Source: Pusillimonas sp. DMV24BSW_D
GTDB lineage: Bacteria > Pseudomonadota > Gammaproteobacteria > Burkholderiales > Burkholderiaceae_B
DNA length: 64,000 nucleotides
Direction of reading: 5' to 3'
Assembly: GCF_011388195.1 (NCBI RefSeq)
Contig: NZ_CP049990.1
Coordinates: 1,240,001 to 1,304,000, forward strand
Shown here: in pieces, positions 40,752-48,633 of the stretch
How positions within the stretch are numbered: the stretch's first letter is position 1
Layout of the letters: every line of letters starts with the position of its first letter
The notes under the pieces: model-generated
What the model was told of the DNA's origin: nothing
What the model saw: only the letters and a program-made list of their open reading frames with translations
Databases searched by the model: none
Position numbers and translations under genes: made by a program

Positions 40752-42440
40752 TTATGCCGTCAGGCGGTCTAAAGTGGATTTCACCAAGGGGTTGGTGGAA
40801 GCAAATCTGGGCTTGAAGCCTTGTCGAGCGGTTACCAACTCTTCTTCATCCCAGTAGCCAATCAAGATGCCCCCTTCTGAAATACGAGGCTGTACCTCGA
40901 CCGACTCGATCGCTTCGTCGGTAACGGTGACGCGTTGACGCGGTGCCCTGGCCCACTGGAACAGCGCTTCGTGAAGCCGCGCACGCGCTTCAATGTGTTC
41001 GTGCTCTTGTGATTCACCCAAATCGTGAAATTCGTTGGGGTCGCTTTGCAGGTCAAAAAGCATCGGACGATAGTTTTCAAACAACACGTATTTCCAGCGC
41101 CCATCAAAAATCATGCGCATCCACGCCTGGCGCGCCTTCGTGTTTAGTTCAATACGAGAATCCTGGAAGGCGTAGTCGTATTCGCAAATGACTGTCTGAC
41201 GCCAGTCTTTTGGTTGCTCGCCAAAAAGCAGGGGGCGCAACGAACGTCCATCCATAATGTGGGGCACGGCGGGGCCGCCGTAAGCATCGAGAAAAGTGGG
41301 GGCCAAATCCACCGCTTCTACCAGTGCTTTATTGCGCGTGTTTCGGGTGCAATCGGCCCTGGGGTCGGGGTCGTACACAATCAGCGGCACGCGAATCACC
41401 GGTTCGTGGAAAAGGTCTTTTTCACCCATCCAATGATCGCCCATGTAATCGCCATGGTCTGAAGTAAAGACGATCATGGTGTTGTCCATCAGGCCGCGCT
41501 CTTCCATGAATGAGAACAGCAGACCCAACTGGTCGTCGATTTGCTTAATGAGGCCCATGTAACCGCAAAGCACCGTTTCGCGTACCTCGTCGCGCGAGAA
41601 TGTCTGTGAAACCCGATGGCGCATCATGGCTTCATAAACAGGGTGGGGGTTGTGTTTTTCTTCTTCCGAGCGCACCACCGGCAAGGCATCCGACGGCTTG
41701 AACATGCCGGCATAGGGCTCGGGCGCAATATAAGGCCAATGCGGCTTGATGTAAGACAAGTGCATGCACCACGGCCGATTACCGGCTTCGTCGATAAAGT
41801 CCATGGCGCGCCGGGTAATGTAAGGCGTTTCTGAGTGTTCGTCGGGTATGCGGGCCGCCTTGTTGGAATATTTCAGAAACCAGCCCGATCGGATATTCCC
41901 TTCATCATCGACGGTTGCGTTTGCCCACTCTTCCCAGGGGTTATCACCCTCAAAACCTTGATCCCTTAGATATTGGTTATAGGCAGGTTCGGGGTCATGA
42001 CCTGAATAGGGGTGGATCCCGTCGTCTCGCTCGTAGGGGTCGAAACCACATTCGCCAATGCGGCGTCCGATTTTCGAGTTCGGGTCAATGCCCAATCTGG
42101 CCATGCCGGAAAGGTCGGCCCTCATGTGGGTTTTACCCACAATGGCCGACTGCACGCCAAGTGGACGCAGGTGATCACCTATTGTCATTTCGCCGACTTT
42201 AAGCGGAACAAAATTCCAGCTGGCACCGTGTGAATGAACATACCGACCGGTGTAATAGCTCATGCGGGATGGGCCGCAGACCGGCGATTGCACATAGGCG
42301 CGCTCAAACAAAACGCCTTTTGCGGCCAGTGCGTCGAGATTGGGGGTTTTCAAGGTGGGATGGCCAAAGCACGACAGATAATCGGCGCGCAGTTGGTCAC
42401 ACATAATGAAGAGGATGTTCTTCACTTTGCGCTTACTCAT
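40752..42440 (-). CDS. sulfatase / phosphonate-monoester-hydrolase-like enzyme
   Basis: 562 residues from the ATG at 42440, chosen over an in-frame ATG 24 bases earlier because AGGAGG stands five bases before it. No signal peptide, so cytoplasmic. The formylglycine motif C-x-P-x-R is complete: VCGPSRMSYYTGR with Cys 55. Metal-site stretches are FIMCDQLRADYL (Asp 15) and IVFTSDHGDYMGDHWMGEKD. The C-terminal layout, with IRVPLIVYDPDP and KYVLFENYRPMLFDLQSDP, resembles the arylsulfatase/phosphonate monoester hydrolase branch, which hydrolyses sulfate esters, phosphodiesters or phosphonate monoesters. No maturase gene is in the window. It heads the leftward operon. Confidence 0.88.
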   Translation of the reverse strand: MSKRKVKNILFIMCDQLRADYLSCFGHPTLKTPNLDALAAKGVLFERAYVQSPVCGPSRMSYYTGRYVHSHGASWNFVPLKVGEMTIGDHLRPLGVQSAIVGKTHMRADLSGMARLGIDPNSKIGRRIGECGFDPYERDDGIHPYSGHDPEPAYNQYLRDQGFEGDNPWEEWANATVDDEGNIRSGWFLKYSNKAARIPDEHSETPYITRRAMDFIDEAGNRPWCMHLSYIKPHWPYIAPEPYAGMFKPSDALPVVRSEEEKHNPHPVYEAMMRHRVSQTFSRDEVRETVLCGYMGLIKQIDDQLGLLFSFMEERGLMDNTMIVFTSDHGDYMGDHWMGEKDLFHEPVIRVPLIVYDPDPRADCTRNTRNKALVEAVDLAPTFLDAYGGPAVPHIMDGRSLRPLLFGEQPKDWRQTVICEYDYAFQDSRIELNTKARQAWMRMIFDGRWKYVLFENYRPMLFDLQSDPNEFHDLGESQEHEHIEARARLHEALFQWARAPRQRVTVTDEAIESVEVQPRISEGGILIGYWDEEELVTARQGFKPRFASTNPLVKSTLDRLTA

Positions 42441-42537
42441 GTCTCCTCCTGATGCTTGTGTCATGGGGATTAATCATTCTGTAAACCAATTCTAGGGAGC
42501 AGACATTTATTCGAGTAGTGCTTTCTTTTCATGTCGA

Positions 42538-42550
42538 TTACCATTGGTTA
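42538..42550. promoter_or_regulatory. candidate LysR operator in sulfatase/LysR divergent region
   Basis: TTACC-ATT-GGTTA is an imperfect dyad with the T-N11-A layout of LysR sites, in the 131-base gap between the divergent sulfatase and LysR genes. A similar dyad (TAACC-CCA-GGTTA) lies before the second LysR gene at 46233-46245. Confidence 0.4.
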
Positions 42551-42571
42551 TCGCATGAATGGAGTTAACGT

Positions 42572-43483
42572 ATGCGTCTACAACAACTTGAACTCTTGGT
42601 TACCCTGGCCGAGCAGGGTAGTCTTCGGGCTGCGGCGGAAGTGCTGAACATCACTCAACCAGCCCTAAGCAAGTCACTACGCCGACTGGAAGAAGAGTTT
42701 GGTGCCGCGTTGGTGCAGCGCAGTGCCAAAGGGGTTCGGCTGACGCAGGTTGGCGAGCTTCTGGCCGCCCGGGCGGTCACCGTTATACGGGAAGTGGCAC
42801 GCGCGCATGAAGACGTTTCCTCACACCTGGGGAATACAACCGGTCGGGTTACGGTTGGGTTATCACCCGCTGTAGCGGTGCTTTTTTCGCCGGGGGCGGT
42901 AGCGCGCTTTCGCAGGCGCTGGCCCCGCGCCAGGGTTTGCATCCGCGATGTTTTGTATCCGCAGGCGTTGCATCAGCTGCGGCGTGGTGATTTGGACTTT
43001 GTCTTAGGGCCTGTGCCGGCAACCGGGGTTGGGGCCGACCTGCTTTGTCAGGTACTGTTTCACAGCCAGGAAGTGATTGGAGCAAGACGAGGTCACCCGC
43101 TGGCCAAGGTGCGTAAATTGAAGGATTTGTCTGATGCTTCATGGATACTGGTGGGGCCGGCGCGCGGGCCGGGCGACCCCCAGCATCTGCACCTGGAAGA
43201 GCGCGGCATGCCACCACCCAAGGTGCCTCTTGAATGTGAATCTTTCTTTTCTCTGCTTAGTCTGATGCCGACACAAGACGTCATTGGCATTATGCCGCGC
43301 AGTTTTCTTAACCGTCACGGTCGCCGGGCCGGGCTGGTGTCTCTACCGATTGAGGATCCTTTGCCCATCACCACTATTTATGCGGTCTCGCGCAGCGACG
43401 CGCCCCTAAGCCTGCCGGCACAAGACCTGCTTGAGGCTTTCATGCAAGAGGCCCGCGAGGTTGTGAATAGCCAATTAAAATAA
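42572..43483 (+). CDS. LysR-family regulator, divergent from sulfatase-TRAP operon
   Basis: 303 residues. The N-terminal winged helix-turn-helix is MRLQQLELLVTLAEQGSLRA with ITQPALSKSLRRLEEEFGAA. The effector domain has SPAVAVLFSPGAVARFRRRW, LYPQALHQLRRGDLDFVLGP and a GPGDPQHL motif. The DG/DxLYPxxLxxLRxxxxDF pattern is shared with the second LysR here and, as I recall it, with TsaR of the toluenesulfonate pathway. Its divergent placement from the sulfatase gene makes it the likely activator of sulfatase-cupin-dctPQM. Confidence 0.9.
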   Translation: MRLQQLELLVTLAEQGSLRAAAEVLNITQPALSKSLRRLEEEFGAALVQRSAKGVRLTQVGELLAARAVTVIREVARAHEDVSSHLGNTTGRVTVGLSPAVAVLFSPGAVARFRRRWPRARVCIRDVLYPQALHQLRRGDLDFVLGPVPATGVGADLLCQVLFHSQEVIGARRGHPLAKVRKLKDLSDASWILVGPARGPGDPQHLHLEERGMPPPKVPLECESFFSLLSLMPTQDVIGIMPRSFLNRHGRRAGLVSLPIEDPLPITTIYAVSRSDAPLSLPAQDLLEAFMQEAREVVNSQLK

Positions 43484-43487
43484 ACTC

Positions 43488-44063
43488 ATGTCTCGCGTCA
43501 ATTGCCCACAATGTCGGCGTCCCGAACCATACTGCGTTTGCAAGTACATAGCAAAAGTACCCAGCACCACGCGGGTACTAATTTTGCAGCACCCTGAAGA
43601 AGACCGGCACCCGTTTAATACGGGTCGTCTGGCTGCTTTGGGCATACAAAATTGTGATCTTTGGGTGGGTGAACAATTTCCTGGTCTTAGCGAAAAACTG
43701 GCCGAGTTTTCATCTGTGTATTTGCTGTTTCCCGGCGAATCGGCAAAAACGCCGCAGACGTTGGCTGAACACGTAGCCGACAAGCCAACGTTATTAATAG
43801 TGCCCGATGGAACTTGGCGTAAAGCCCGCAAAATTGTTTATGCAAACCCGGCGCTTGAAAGTTTGCCGCGCGTTGCGTTGGGGTTGGGTAACCCCTCGCG
43901 TTATCGCATTCGCAAAGCGCCAAAACCCGAAGCCGTTGCGACCATTGAGGCGATTGTGCGCACCTTGGAAGTTTGGGAGCCCGAGCGTGATTTCTCGCCG
44001 GTGCTAAAACCATTTGAAGTGCTGGTGGAACAGCAGCTCGTTTATACTCAGGCTCCTTTTTAA
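43488..44063 (+). CDS. DTW-domain tRNA-uridine aminocarboxypropyltransferase (TapT-like)
   Basis: 191 residues. The N-terminal Cys cluster (Cys 6, 9, 16, 18; CPQCRRPEPYCVC) and the DTW motif PDGTWRKA (about 106-113) identify the DTW family, which transfers a 3-amino-3-carboxypropyl group from S-adenosylmethionine to uridine (acp3U) in tRNA. LGLGNPSRYRIRKAP is another family motif. The ATG comes four bases after the stop of the LysR gene, so both are read together, although a tRNA-modification gene has no evident part in catabolism. It may be a core gene left in place as the accessory genes arrived. Confidence 0.9.
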   Translation: MSRVNCPQCRRPEPYCVCKYIAKVPSTTRVLILQHPEEDRHPFNTGRLAALGIQNCDLWVGEQFPGLSEKLAEFSSVYLLFPGESAKTPQTLAEHVADKPTLLIVPDGTWRKARKIVYANPALESLPRVALGLGNPSRYRIRKAPKPEAVATIEAIVRTLEVWEPERDFSPVLKPFEVLVEQQLVYTQAPF

Positions 44064-44076
44064 TGAGTCGGGTTAG

Positions 44077-45099
44077 TTATTTAATTGATTCCGATTCTTT
44101 AATAAAGTCTTCCAGCATGGCATCAACATTCACGCCAAGTCGTTCACCCTCTTTACGCATGGCGTCAAACTGAGGTTGTGCCGCAGCTTGCATCTTCTTA
44201 TAGAAGTCAGGGTTTGCAGGAACAATTTCTACGCCATTCTTTTTCATTTCGTCGAGCGCCGCCTGCATTTCCTTGTTGCTGGCAGCGCCGGCCATCGCAG
44301 CAAAATGTTCGCCGGAAACCGACATAATTGCTTCTTTGTTTTTGTCGCTCAGCGTGTTCCATTTTTCTTGATTCATGAAAACCGAGAAGCTGGTGGATGT
44401 GACGGAACGGGGGAACCACGTAATGGTTTTGGTGTAGGGCCCAGCTTTGAAATCACGTGCAATTTCAGGAGCAATACCCATGTAGCCAGAAACAATTTTT
44501 CGGGATACCATTTCTCCTACTTGAACGGCTGGAGTGGCCACGGGACTCATGCCTAACGTTTTCAGTAAGTCGGCGGGTGGGCCCGGTAATGCCCACATTT
44601 TCCGGGACTTCAGCTCTTTGATGTCGTTGATTTTCGTGTCGGTGATACTGGCCAACTGCCCGCCTTCCCAATGAAACAACGTGAGCAAATGCGCATCGGG
44701 AAAGGGCGCTTTGGGTTCAATATGTTTTTTGTAAACACGCCATAGGGCAATCGAGGCATTTTCCGACTTATCAACCAGCCAGGGCAACATGGTTGCTTGC
44801 AACAACGGTGCTTTATTTTTCAGGAAGATATTGGCGATAAACGCAATATCGAACACACCGGATTTTACTGCTTCAAGTTGCTCCGGCGGTGGGGCCATGT
44901 TGCCCGCGGTGAACTGAATTGTCACTTCGCCGTTGGTGGCGGCCTTGACCTCTTCAGCCCATTGCGCAGTTACTTCGTGAAAGTTGTTCGAGCGTGGAAC
45001 AAACACGTTGAACAGAAGGGTTGTCTCGGCCTTGAGCGGGGTCATGCCGGCGGTAAACCAAAGCGCCAGTGCAACTGCAATTCTCTTAATAAGCATCAT
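44077..45099 (-). CDS. TRAP solute-binding protein (DctP type), orphan paralogue
   Basis: 340 residues with a Sec signal (MMLIKRIAVALALWFTAGMT, cleaved after LKA). It aligns without gaps to the binding protein at 52650-53669 and is about three-quarters identical by eye, including LLFNVFVPRSNNFHEV, FTAGNMAPPPEQLEAV, KSRKMWALPGPPADLLK and VGEMVSRKIVSGY. No dctQM follows it: the next gene in the same direction is a LysR-side gap and the DTW gene is convergent. It probably shares the membrane subunits at 53727-55494. It has its own leader with a hairpin at 45153-45171. Confidence 0.92.
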   Translation of the reverse strand: MMLIKRIAVALALWFTAGMTPLKAETTLLFNVFVPRSNNFHEVTAQWAEEVKAATNGEVTIQFTAGNMAPPPEQLEAVKSGVFDIAFIANIFLKNKAPLLQATMLPWLVDKSENASIALWRVYKKHIEPKAPFPDAHLLTLFHWEGGQLASITDTKINDIKELKSRKMWALPGPPADLLKTLGMSPVATPAVQVGEMVSRKIVSGYMGIAPEIARDFKAGPYTKTITWFPRSVTSTSFSVFMNQEKWNTLSDKNKEAIMSVSGEHFAAMAGAASNKEMQAALDEMKKNGVEIVPANPDFYKKMQAAAQPQFDAMRKEGERLGVNVDAMLEDFIKESESIK

Positions 45100-45152
45100 G
45101 TCTCCTTTTCCACACTAATACGGTGGTTTGTTTACGTATACATGCTAAGTCA

Positions 45153-45171
45153 CCTTGCTGCGACAGCAAGG
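45153..45171. repeat. perfect palindrome in leader of orphan dctP
   Basis: CCTTGCTG-CGA-CAGCAAGG, eight-base arms and a three-base centre, lies 54 bases before the orphan dctP start. No T-run follows in either direction, so it is not a simple terminator. It could be an operator or an mRNA leader hairpin. The rest of the 239-base gap (45100-45338) shows no gene. Confidence 0.6.
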
Positions 45172-45338
45172 ACAATAAGGGGACCAAGTGTTTAATTCAA
45201 AAAACTGCGGGTTGCCTGAGTGACAGTCTAAAAGAGTGAAGTGGTAAAGAGCGACTGAAAAATTGTTATGTTGGCATCACCAGTTGGAATATCGGTAGTT
45301 ATCCCAGGTCGGCACTCAAGGCGTGAGCGCGTCAGTGG

Positions 45339-46229
45339 CTAATTCAAAGGTGTACGGCGCACTTGGGTGGCAAAGGCTTCCGCCACCGGCGTTAAAGGAG
45401 ATTGACTGCTTTTTATCAGGTAAATGGGAACGGCCGGGAATTGTTCTTGTAGAGGGATACGGCAGATATCATTGACGTGAAAGGGGTGTTGGACAATTTT
45501 TTTGGGCATCACAAAAACAAGATCTTCTTTTAACGCGGCCGCTAATAAAGACAAAATTGATTCAAAATGAAGAATGGTTTTAGGTGGCACTAATCCGCGT
45601 TGCTGGAAAGCCAGTTTGAACAGGTTGCCAGGGCCTTCTTCTGGGCCAGAGGTTGCCCATGCGGCGTCTTTTAATTCAGCCAAAGAAGTGGCGTGTTCCA
45701 AAGGGTGGCCTTTTCGACAACTAATGCCTATTTCCGACAGGAAGAGTTGTTCTACGCTGAATTCGGGACCCAACATCGGCTCAGGCAAGGGGCCAACAGC
45801 AAAATCAATATCTCGTTCCCGAATGAGTGGTAGAACCTTTGGATACAGCCCGTCCATGACGGTGATGACTACTTCCGGGTAGGTGCGTCGAAAGCGTTGT
45901 ACAGCGGAAGGGATTATTGAGACTGCGGTGATCGGGGAAACCGCTACCCGTACATGACCTCCTTTGTCGCCGCGAAGGCTTTTAAGCTCTTCGGAAATGC
46001 GGTCGATCTCTGTAAATGCCGTGCGGGCTCGAGTAACCACGATGCGGCCAAATTCTGTAAGTACAACGCCACGCGCGGTGCGAGTAAGTAGTGGGGCTTG
46101 AAGTTCATCTTCCAGTTGTCGAAGGCTTTTGGTTAAGGCCGGGGCACTTACTCCCAGTAGCGCTGCAGCTTTGCGCAAGCTGCCTACCTCGGCGATCTTC
46201 AGAATGTAACGCAATTGATCAAGCTTCAC
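45339..46229 (-). CDS. LysR-family regulator, divergent from Rieske oxygenase
   Basis: 296 residues from a GTG at 46229 (KLDQLRYILKIAEVGSLRKA after the start). This start matches the LysR N-terminus; a TTG 45 bases upstream would put the operator-like dyad inside the gene. The helix-turn-helix includes VSAPALTKSLRQLEDELQAP. The effector domain has VSPITAVSIIPSAVQRFRRT, MDGLYPKVLPLIRERDIDFA and EEGPGNLFKLAFQQRGL, patterns shared with TsaR as I recall it. It is divergent from the Rieske oxygenase gene and so is its likely regulator; it could also act on the orphan dctP downstream on the same strand. Confidence 0.88.
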   Translation of the reverse strand: MKLDQLRYILKIAEVGSLRKAAALLGVSAPALTKSLRQLEDELQAPLLTRTARGVVLTEFGRIVVTRARTAFTEIDRISEELKSLRGDKGGHVRVAVSPITAVSIIPSAVQRFRRTYPEVVITVMDGLYPKVLPLIRERDIDFAVGPLPEPMLGPEFSVEQLFLSEIGISCRKGHPLEHATSLAELKDAAWATSGPEEGPGNLFKLAFQQRGLVPPKTILHFESILSLLAAALKEDLVFVMPKKIVQHPFHVNDICRIPLQEQFPAVPIYLIKSSQSPLTPVAEAFATQVRRTPLN

Positions 46230-46232
46230 TGT

Positions 46233-46245
46233 TAACCCCAGGTTA
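46233..46245. promoter_or_regulatory. candidate LysR operator before Rieske oxygenase
   Basis: TAACC-CCA-GGTTA is a perfect five-base dyad with T-N11-A spacing, four bases upstream of the LysR GTG and overlapping its ribosome-binding region. It lies in the divergent gap to the Rieske gene, and binding there could repress the LysR gene itself. Confidence 0.42.
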
Positions 46246-46374
46246 TCGCCACTAACTATAAAGATGCTATTCAATCACGTGCCGTCTGTCTAGACTGAAA
46301 TCACAAATCAGGGGTGCCAAGCCCTGTGGGTTGCCTGCCCAAATGATTTTTGAAGATTTTACGGAGACATAATT

Positions 46375-47475
46375 ATGAATTACCTGCGTAACACCTGGTA
46401 TGCGGCGATGTGGTCCCACGACCTCAAGCCAGGCCAGATAGTGGGCCGTACTTATTTGAATGAACAGGTTGTCCTGTTCCGATCAAACAATGGCGTTGTT
46501 TCCGCCCTTGACGATATTTGTCCGCATCGATTTGCGCCTTTGCATAAAGGTTCATTGGTTGACGGTTGTAAGATTCGTTGCGGATATCATGGGTTGGAGT
46601 TCGATGGCGAGGGTGCCTGCGTGCGAAACCCTCATGGTAAAGAGCGCATCCCGGCGGCCGCGCACACGCGTGCTTATCCCGTCACCGAAAAACATTCCAT
46701 GATTTGGATTTGGATGGGTGATCAGCCCGCCGATCTCGATCTGGTGCCCGATTTTCAGTTGATCGATGACGCACCGCCCGAGCTGGTCAGCCGTCGCGAC
46801 TGGATGAAAATGGAGGCTGGTTTTGAACTGGTCGTTGATAACCTAATGGATTTGAGCCATACGTCTTTCTTGCATGATGGCTTGTTGGGTAATGAAGCAA
46901 CGATTAAGTCTGATACCAAAGTTGAACAAAGTGGCCATTGTGTAACGGTTGATCGCATGGCGCGTAATGTTCCGGTTACCAAGTTCCACGATTTGCAGTT
47001 TCTGCGCGATGGTCAACCTGTGGATTTGTGGACCAAAATTACGTGGCAACCACCTGCCTGTTTGGTCAATGATAACGGCGTAACCCGACCCGGCGCATCG
47101 CGTTCGGAAGGGACGGGTGTATATGGTATTCATTTTCTAACGCCAGAAACAGAGACAACGTGCTGGTATCACTTTGTGGCGGTTCGTCAGAATCCGGTTT
47201 ATCACGGTGAACCGCTTGATACCGAAATCCGTGAGCAGATTGCTGAAATGCGTCGTTATGCGTTTCAAGAGCAGGATCACGACATGATTCGGGCTCAGCA
47301 ACAAGCCATTTTGCGGTCTGGACGCTCGCTGAAAGAGTTGAGTCTTGAGTCAGACGTCGGAATTGAGCGCTATAAACGGGTGTTGCGTGGTTTAAGACAA
47401 GCAGAAAGTTCTGTTATTGATAAGCAAAAGTCTGATCGAGATACGCGTATTCCTCAAACTTTGACGGCAGTGTAG
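46375..47475 (+). CDS. Rieske non-heme iron oxygenase (VanA/TsaM-like demethylase or methyl hydroxylase)
   Basis: 366 residues. The opening MNYLRNTWYAAMWSHDL is typical of VanA, TsaM and dicamba-demethylase type enzymes. The Rieske [2Fe-2S] centre is Cys 49-x-His 51 (CPHRFAPLHKGS) and Cys 69-x2-His 72 (CGYHG). The mononuclear iron site is in DNLMDLSHTSFLH, with Asn 156, Asp 159, His 162 and His 167. Such enzymes oxidise O-methyl or aryl methyl groups. They need a ferredoxin-reductase partner (VanB/TsaB), which is not encoded in this window. The gene stands alone, divergent from a LysR gene. A GGAG site lies seven bases before the start. Confidence 0.92.
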   Translation: MNYLRNTWYAAMWSHDLKPGQIVGRTYLNEQVVLFRSNNGVVSALDDICPHRFAPLHKGSLVDGCKIRCGYHGLEFDGEGACVRNPHGKERIPAAAHTRAYPVTEKHSMIWIWMGDQPADLDLVPDFQLIDDAPPELVSRRDWMKMEAGFELVVDNLMDLSHTSFLHDGLLGNEATIKSDTKVEQSGHCVTVDRMARNVPVTKFHDLQFLRDGQPVDLWTKITWQPPACLVNDNGVTRPGASRSEGTGVYGIHFLTPETETTCWYHFVAVRQNPVYHGEPLDTEIREQIAEMRRYAFQEQDHDMIRAQQQAILRSGRSLKELSLESDVGIERYKRVLRGLRQAESSVIDKQKSDRDTRIPQTLTAV

Positions 47476-47481
47476 CGTTGA

Positions 47482-47511
47482 CATTGAGCCCAATAGTTTT
47501 TGGGCTCAATG
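47482..47511. terminator. bidirectional hairpin between convergent Rieske and LysR genes
   Basis: CATTGAGCCCA and TGGGCTCAATG form a perfect 11-base stem around an eight-base loop. It overlaps the last codons of the LysR gene. The T-run is weak on both sides, so I call it a likely two-way terminator with moderate confidence. Confidence 0.6.
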
Positions 47512-48441
47512 ATAAATGCCCATTTCCGTACCGGCTTGGCGTAACTGTTGCATCATTGTTAACACCGCAGGTGAAGGTGCTCGTTTGCTGTTTCTTAAGA
47601 TGCTGATAGGAGGAAGGCGCAGGGGTAAGTCTACTGGGAGGTAGCGCATGCGCCCCGCTTCAATGTCTTCAAGGAAAGCCTCAACAGGTAAGGGTGAGAT
47701 TACATCTGAATTCAGCATCATGTGGCGGATAACCTGGTATGAAGTCGACTCCACTTGGTGCGGGGGCGGCGTTAGACGAAGTGCGCGAAACATGTCTTCT
47801 AGGGCGGCTCGGATATGAGCACCGGTTGTTGGCATCATCCACGTATAACGACAGACCTCTGCTAAAGAAAGGGTTTTGTTTTCGCTTAGCGGGTGGGTAG
47901 CGCGAACATGCAGCCGAAATGCCGACTCATACAGCGCTTCGGTAATAACGGAAGGATCTTCACCACGCCAAAAGCGCCCCACGACAAGATCAAGGTCTCC
48001 TTGAGCCAGCCTTTCAAGTAGGGTGTTGGAGCTGCCTTCAATAACTTGTACGGTGACCCGAGGAGCGGCTGTGGCAAGCTTGAGCAACGCTTTTGGAACA
48101 AGCGCGGGCGTTGAAACGGGCATGGCGCCCAGTGTCACATGGCCTGTGCCACCGGCATGCCACAAACCTAGTTCCTCTTCTGCTTCCCGAATTTCAGTCA
48201 TGATTGCTTGCGCACGCTCGTACAACACCTGACCTAAAGGGGTTAGTACGCTCCCTCCCGCGCTACGTTCAACCAGGCTGGACCCAATAATTTCCTCCAG
48301 TTGGCGAAGCGTTTTAGTGGCGGCGGGTTGCGTAATGTGCAAAGCGTCGGCAGCCCGTGCAAGGGAGCCTTGTTCAGCAATACCCACAAGAAGCCGAAGT
48401 TGCCTAAGGTGTACTTGGCGTTGAAATGCGCCCAGATTCAT
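47506..48441 (-). CDS. LysR-family regulator, divergent from aldehyde dehydrogenase operon
   Basis: 311 residues with an AAGGATGAG ribosome-binding site before the ATG at 48441. The DNA-binding domain is LRQLRLLVGIAEQGSLARAA with ITQPAATKTLRQLEEIIGSS. The effector domain has LGAMPVSTPALVPKALLKLA and GDLDLVVGRF, the pattern of the GbpR/CbbR-like branch rather than that of the two other LysR proteins in this region. It is divergent from the aldehyde dehydrogenase gene and therefore the probable regulator of the ALDH-SDR-sulfatase-dctPQM operon. Confidence 0.9.
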   Translation of the reverse strand: MNLGAFQRQVHLRQLRLLVGIAEQGSLARAADALHITQPAATKTLRQLEEIIGSSLVERSAGGSVLTPLGQVLYERAQAIMTEIREAEEELGLWHAGGTGHVTLGAMPVSTPALVPKALLKLATAAPRVTVQVIEGSSNTLLERLAQGDLDLVVGRFWRGEDPSVITEALYESAFRLHVRATHPLSENKTLSLAEVCRYTWMMPTTGAHIRAALEDMFRALRLTPPPHQVESTSYQVIRHMMLNSDVISPLPVEAFLEDIEAGRMRYLPVDLPLRLPPISILRNSKRAPSPAVLTMMQQLRQAGTEMGIYH

Positions 48442-48475
48442 GTCTCATCCTTGTAACGTTTTTATTGTTTTAAGC

Positions 48476-48494
48476 CTTTTCTTCTATTGAAAAG
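48476..48494. promoter_or_regulatory. candidate LysR operator before aldehyde dehydrogenase operon
   Basis: CTTTTC-TTCTATT-GAAAAG, perfect six-base arms with seven bases between, has T-N11-A spacing and lies 35 bases upstream of the LysR start in the divergent gap. It is unlike the TAACC/GGTTA dyads of the other two LysR genes, which fits the different branch of this regulator. Confidence 0.4.
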
Positions 48495-48633
48495 ACTTTA
48501 TTAGGGTTAGTTTGGATATTACCTCTAGATATGCCTTACTGCCAATTTTTCAATCGATTTTTTATGTCTGCGTACGTAGACTTCACTCTATCGACAAATG
48601 TCAATTCTACAGACCACCTATATGGAGACAACG

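Noticed and set aside
45153-45171. Palindrome as terminator of the LysR gene at 45339
   Set aside because: It lies 168 bases past the LysR stop and has no T-run; it fits better as an operator or leader hairpin of the downstream binding-protein gene.
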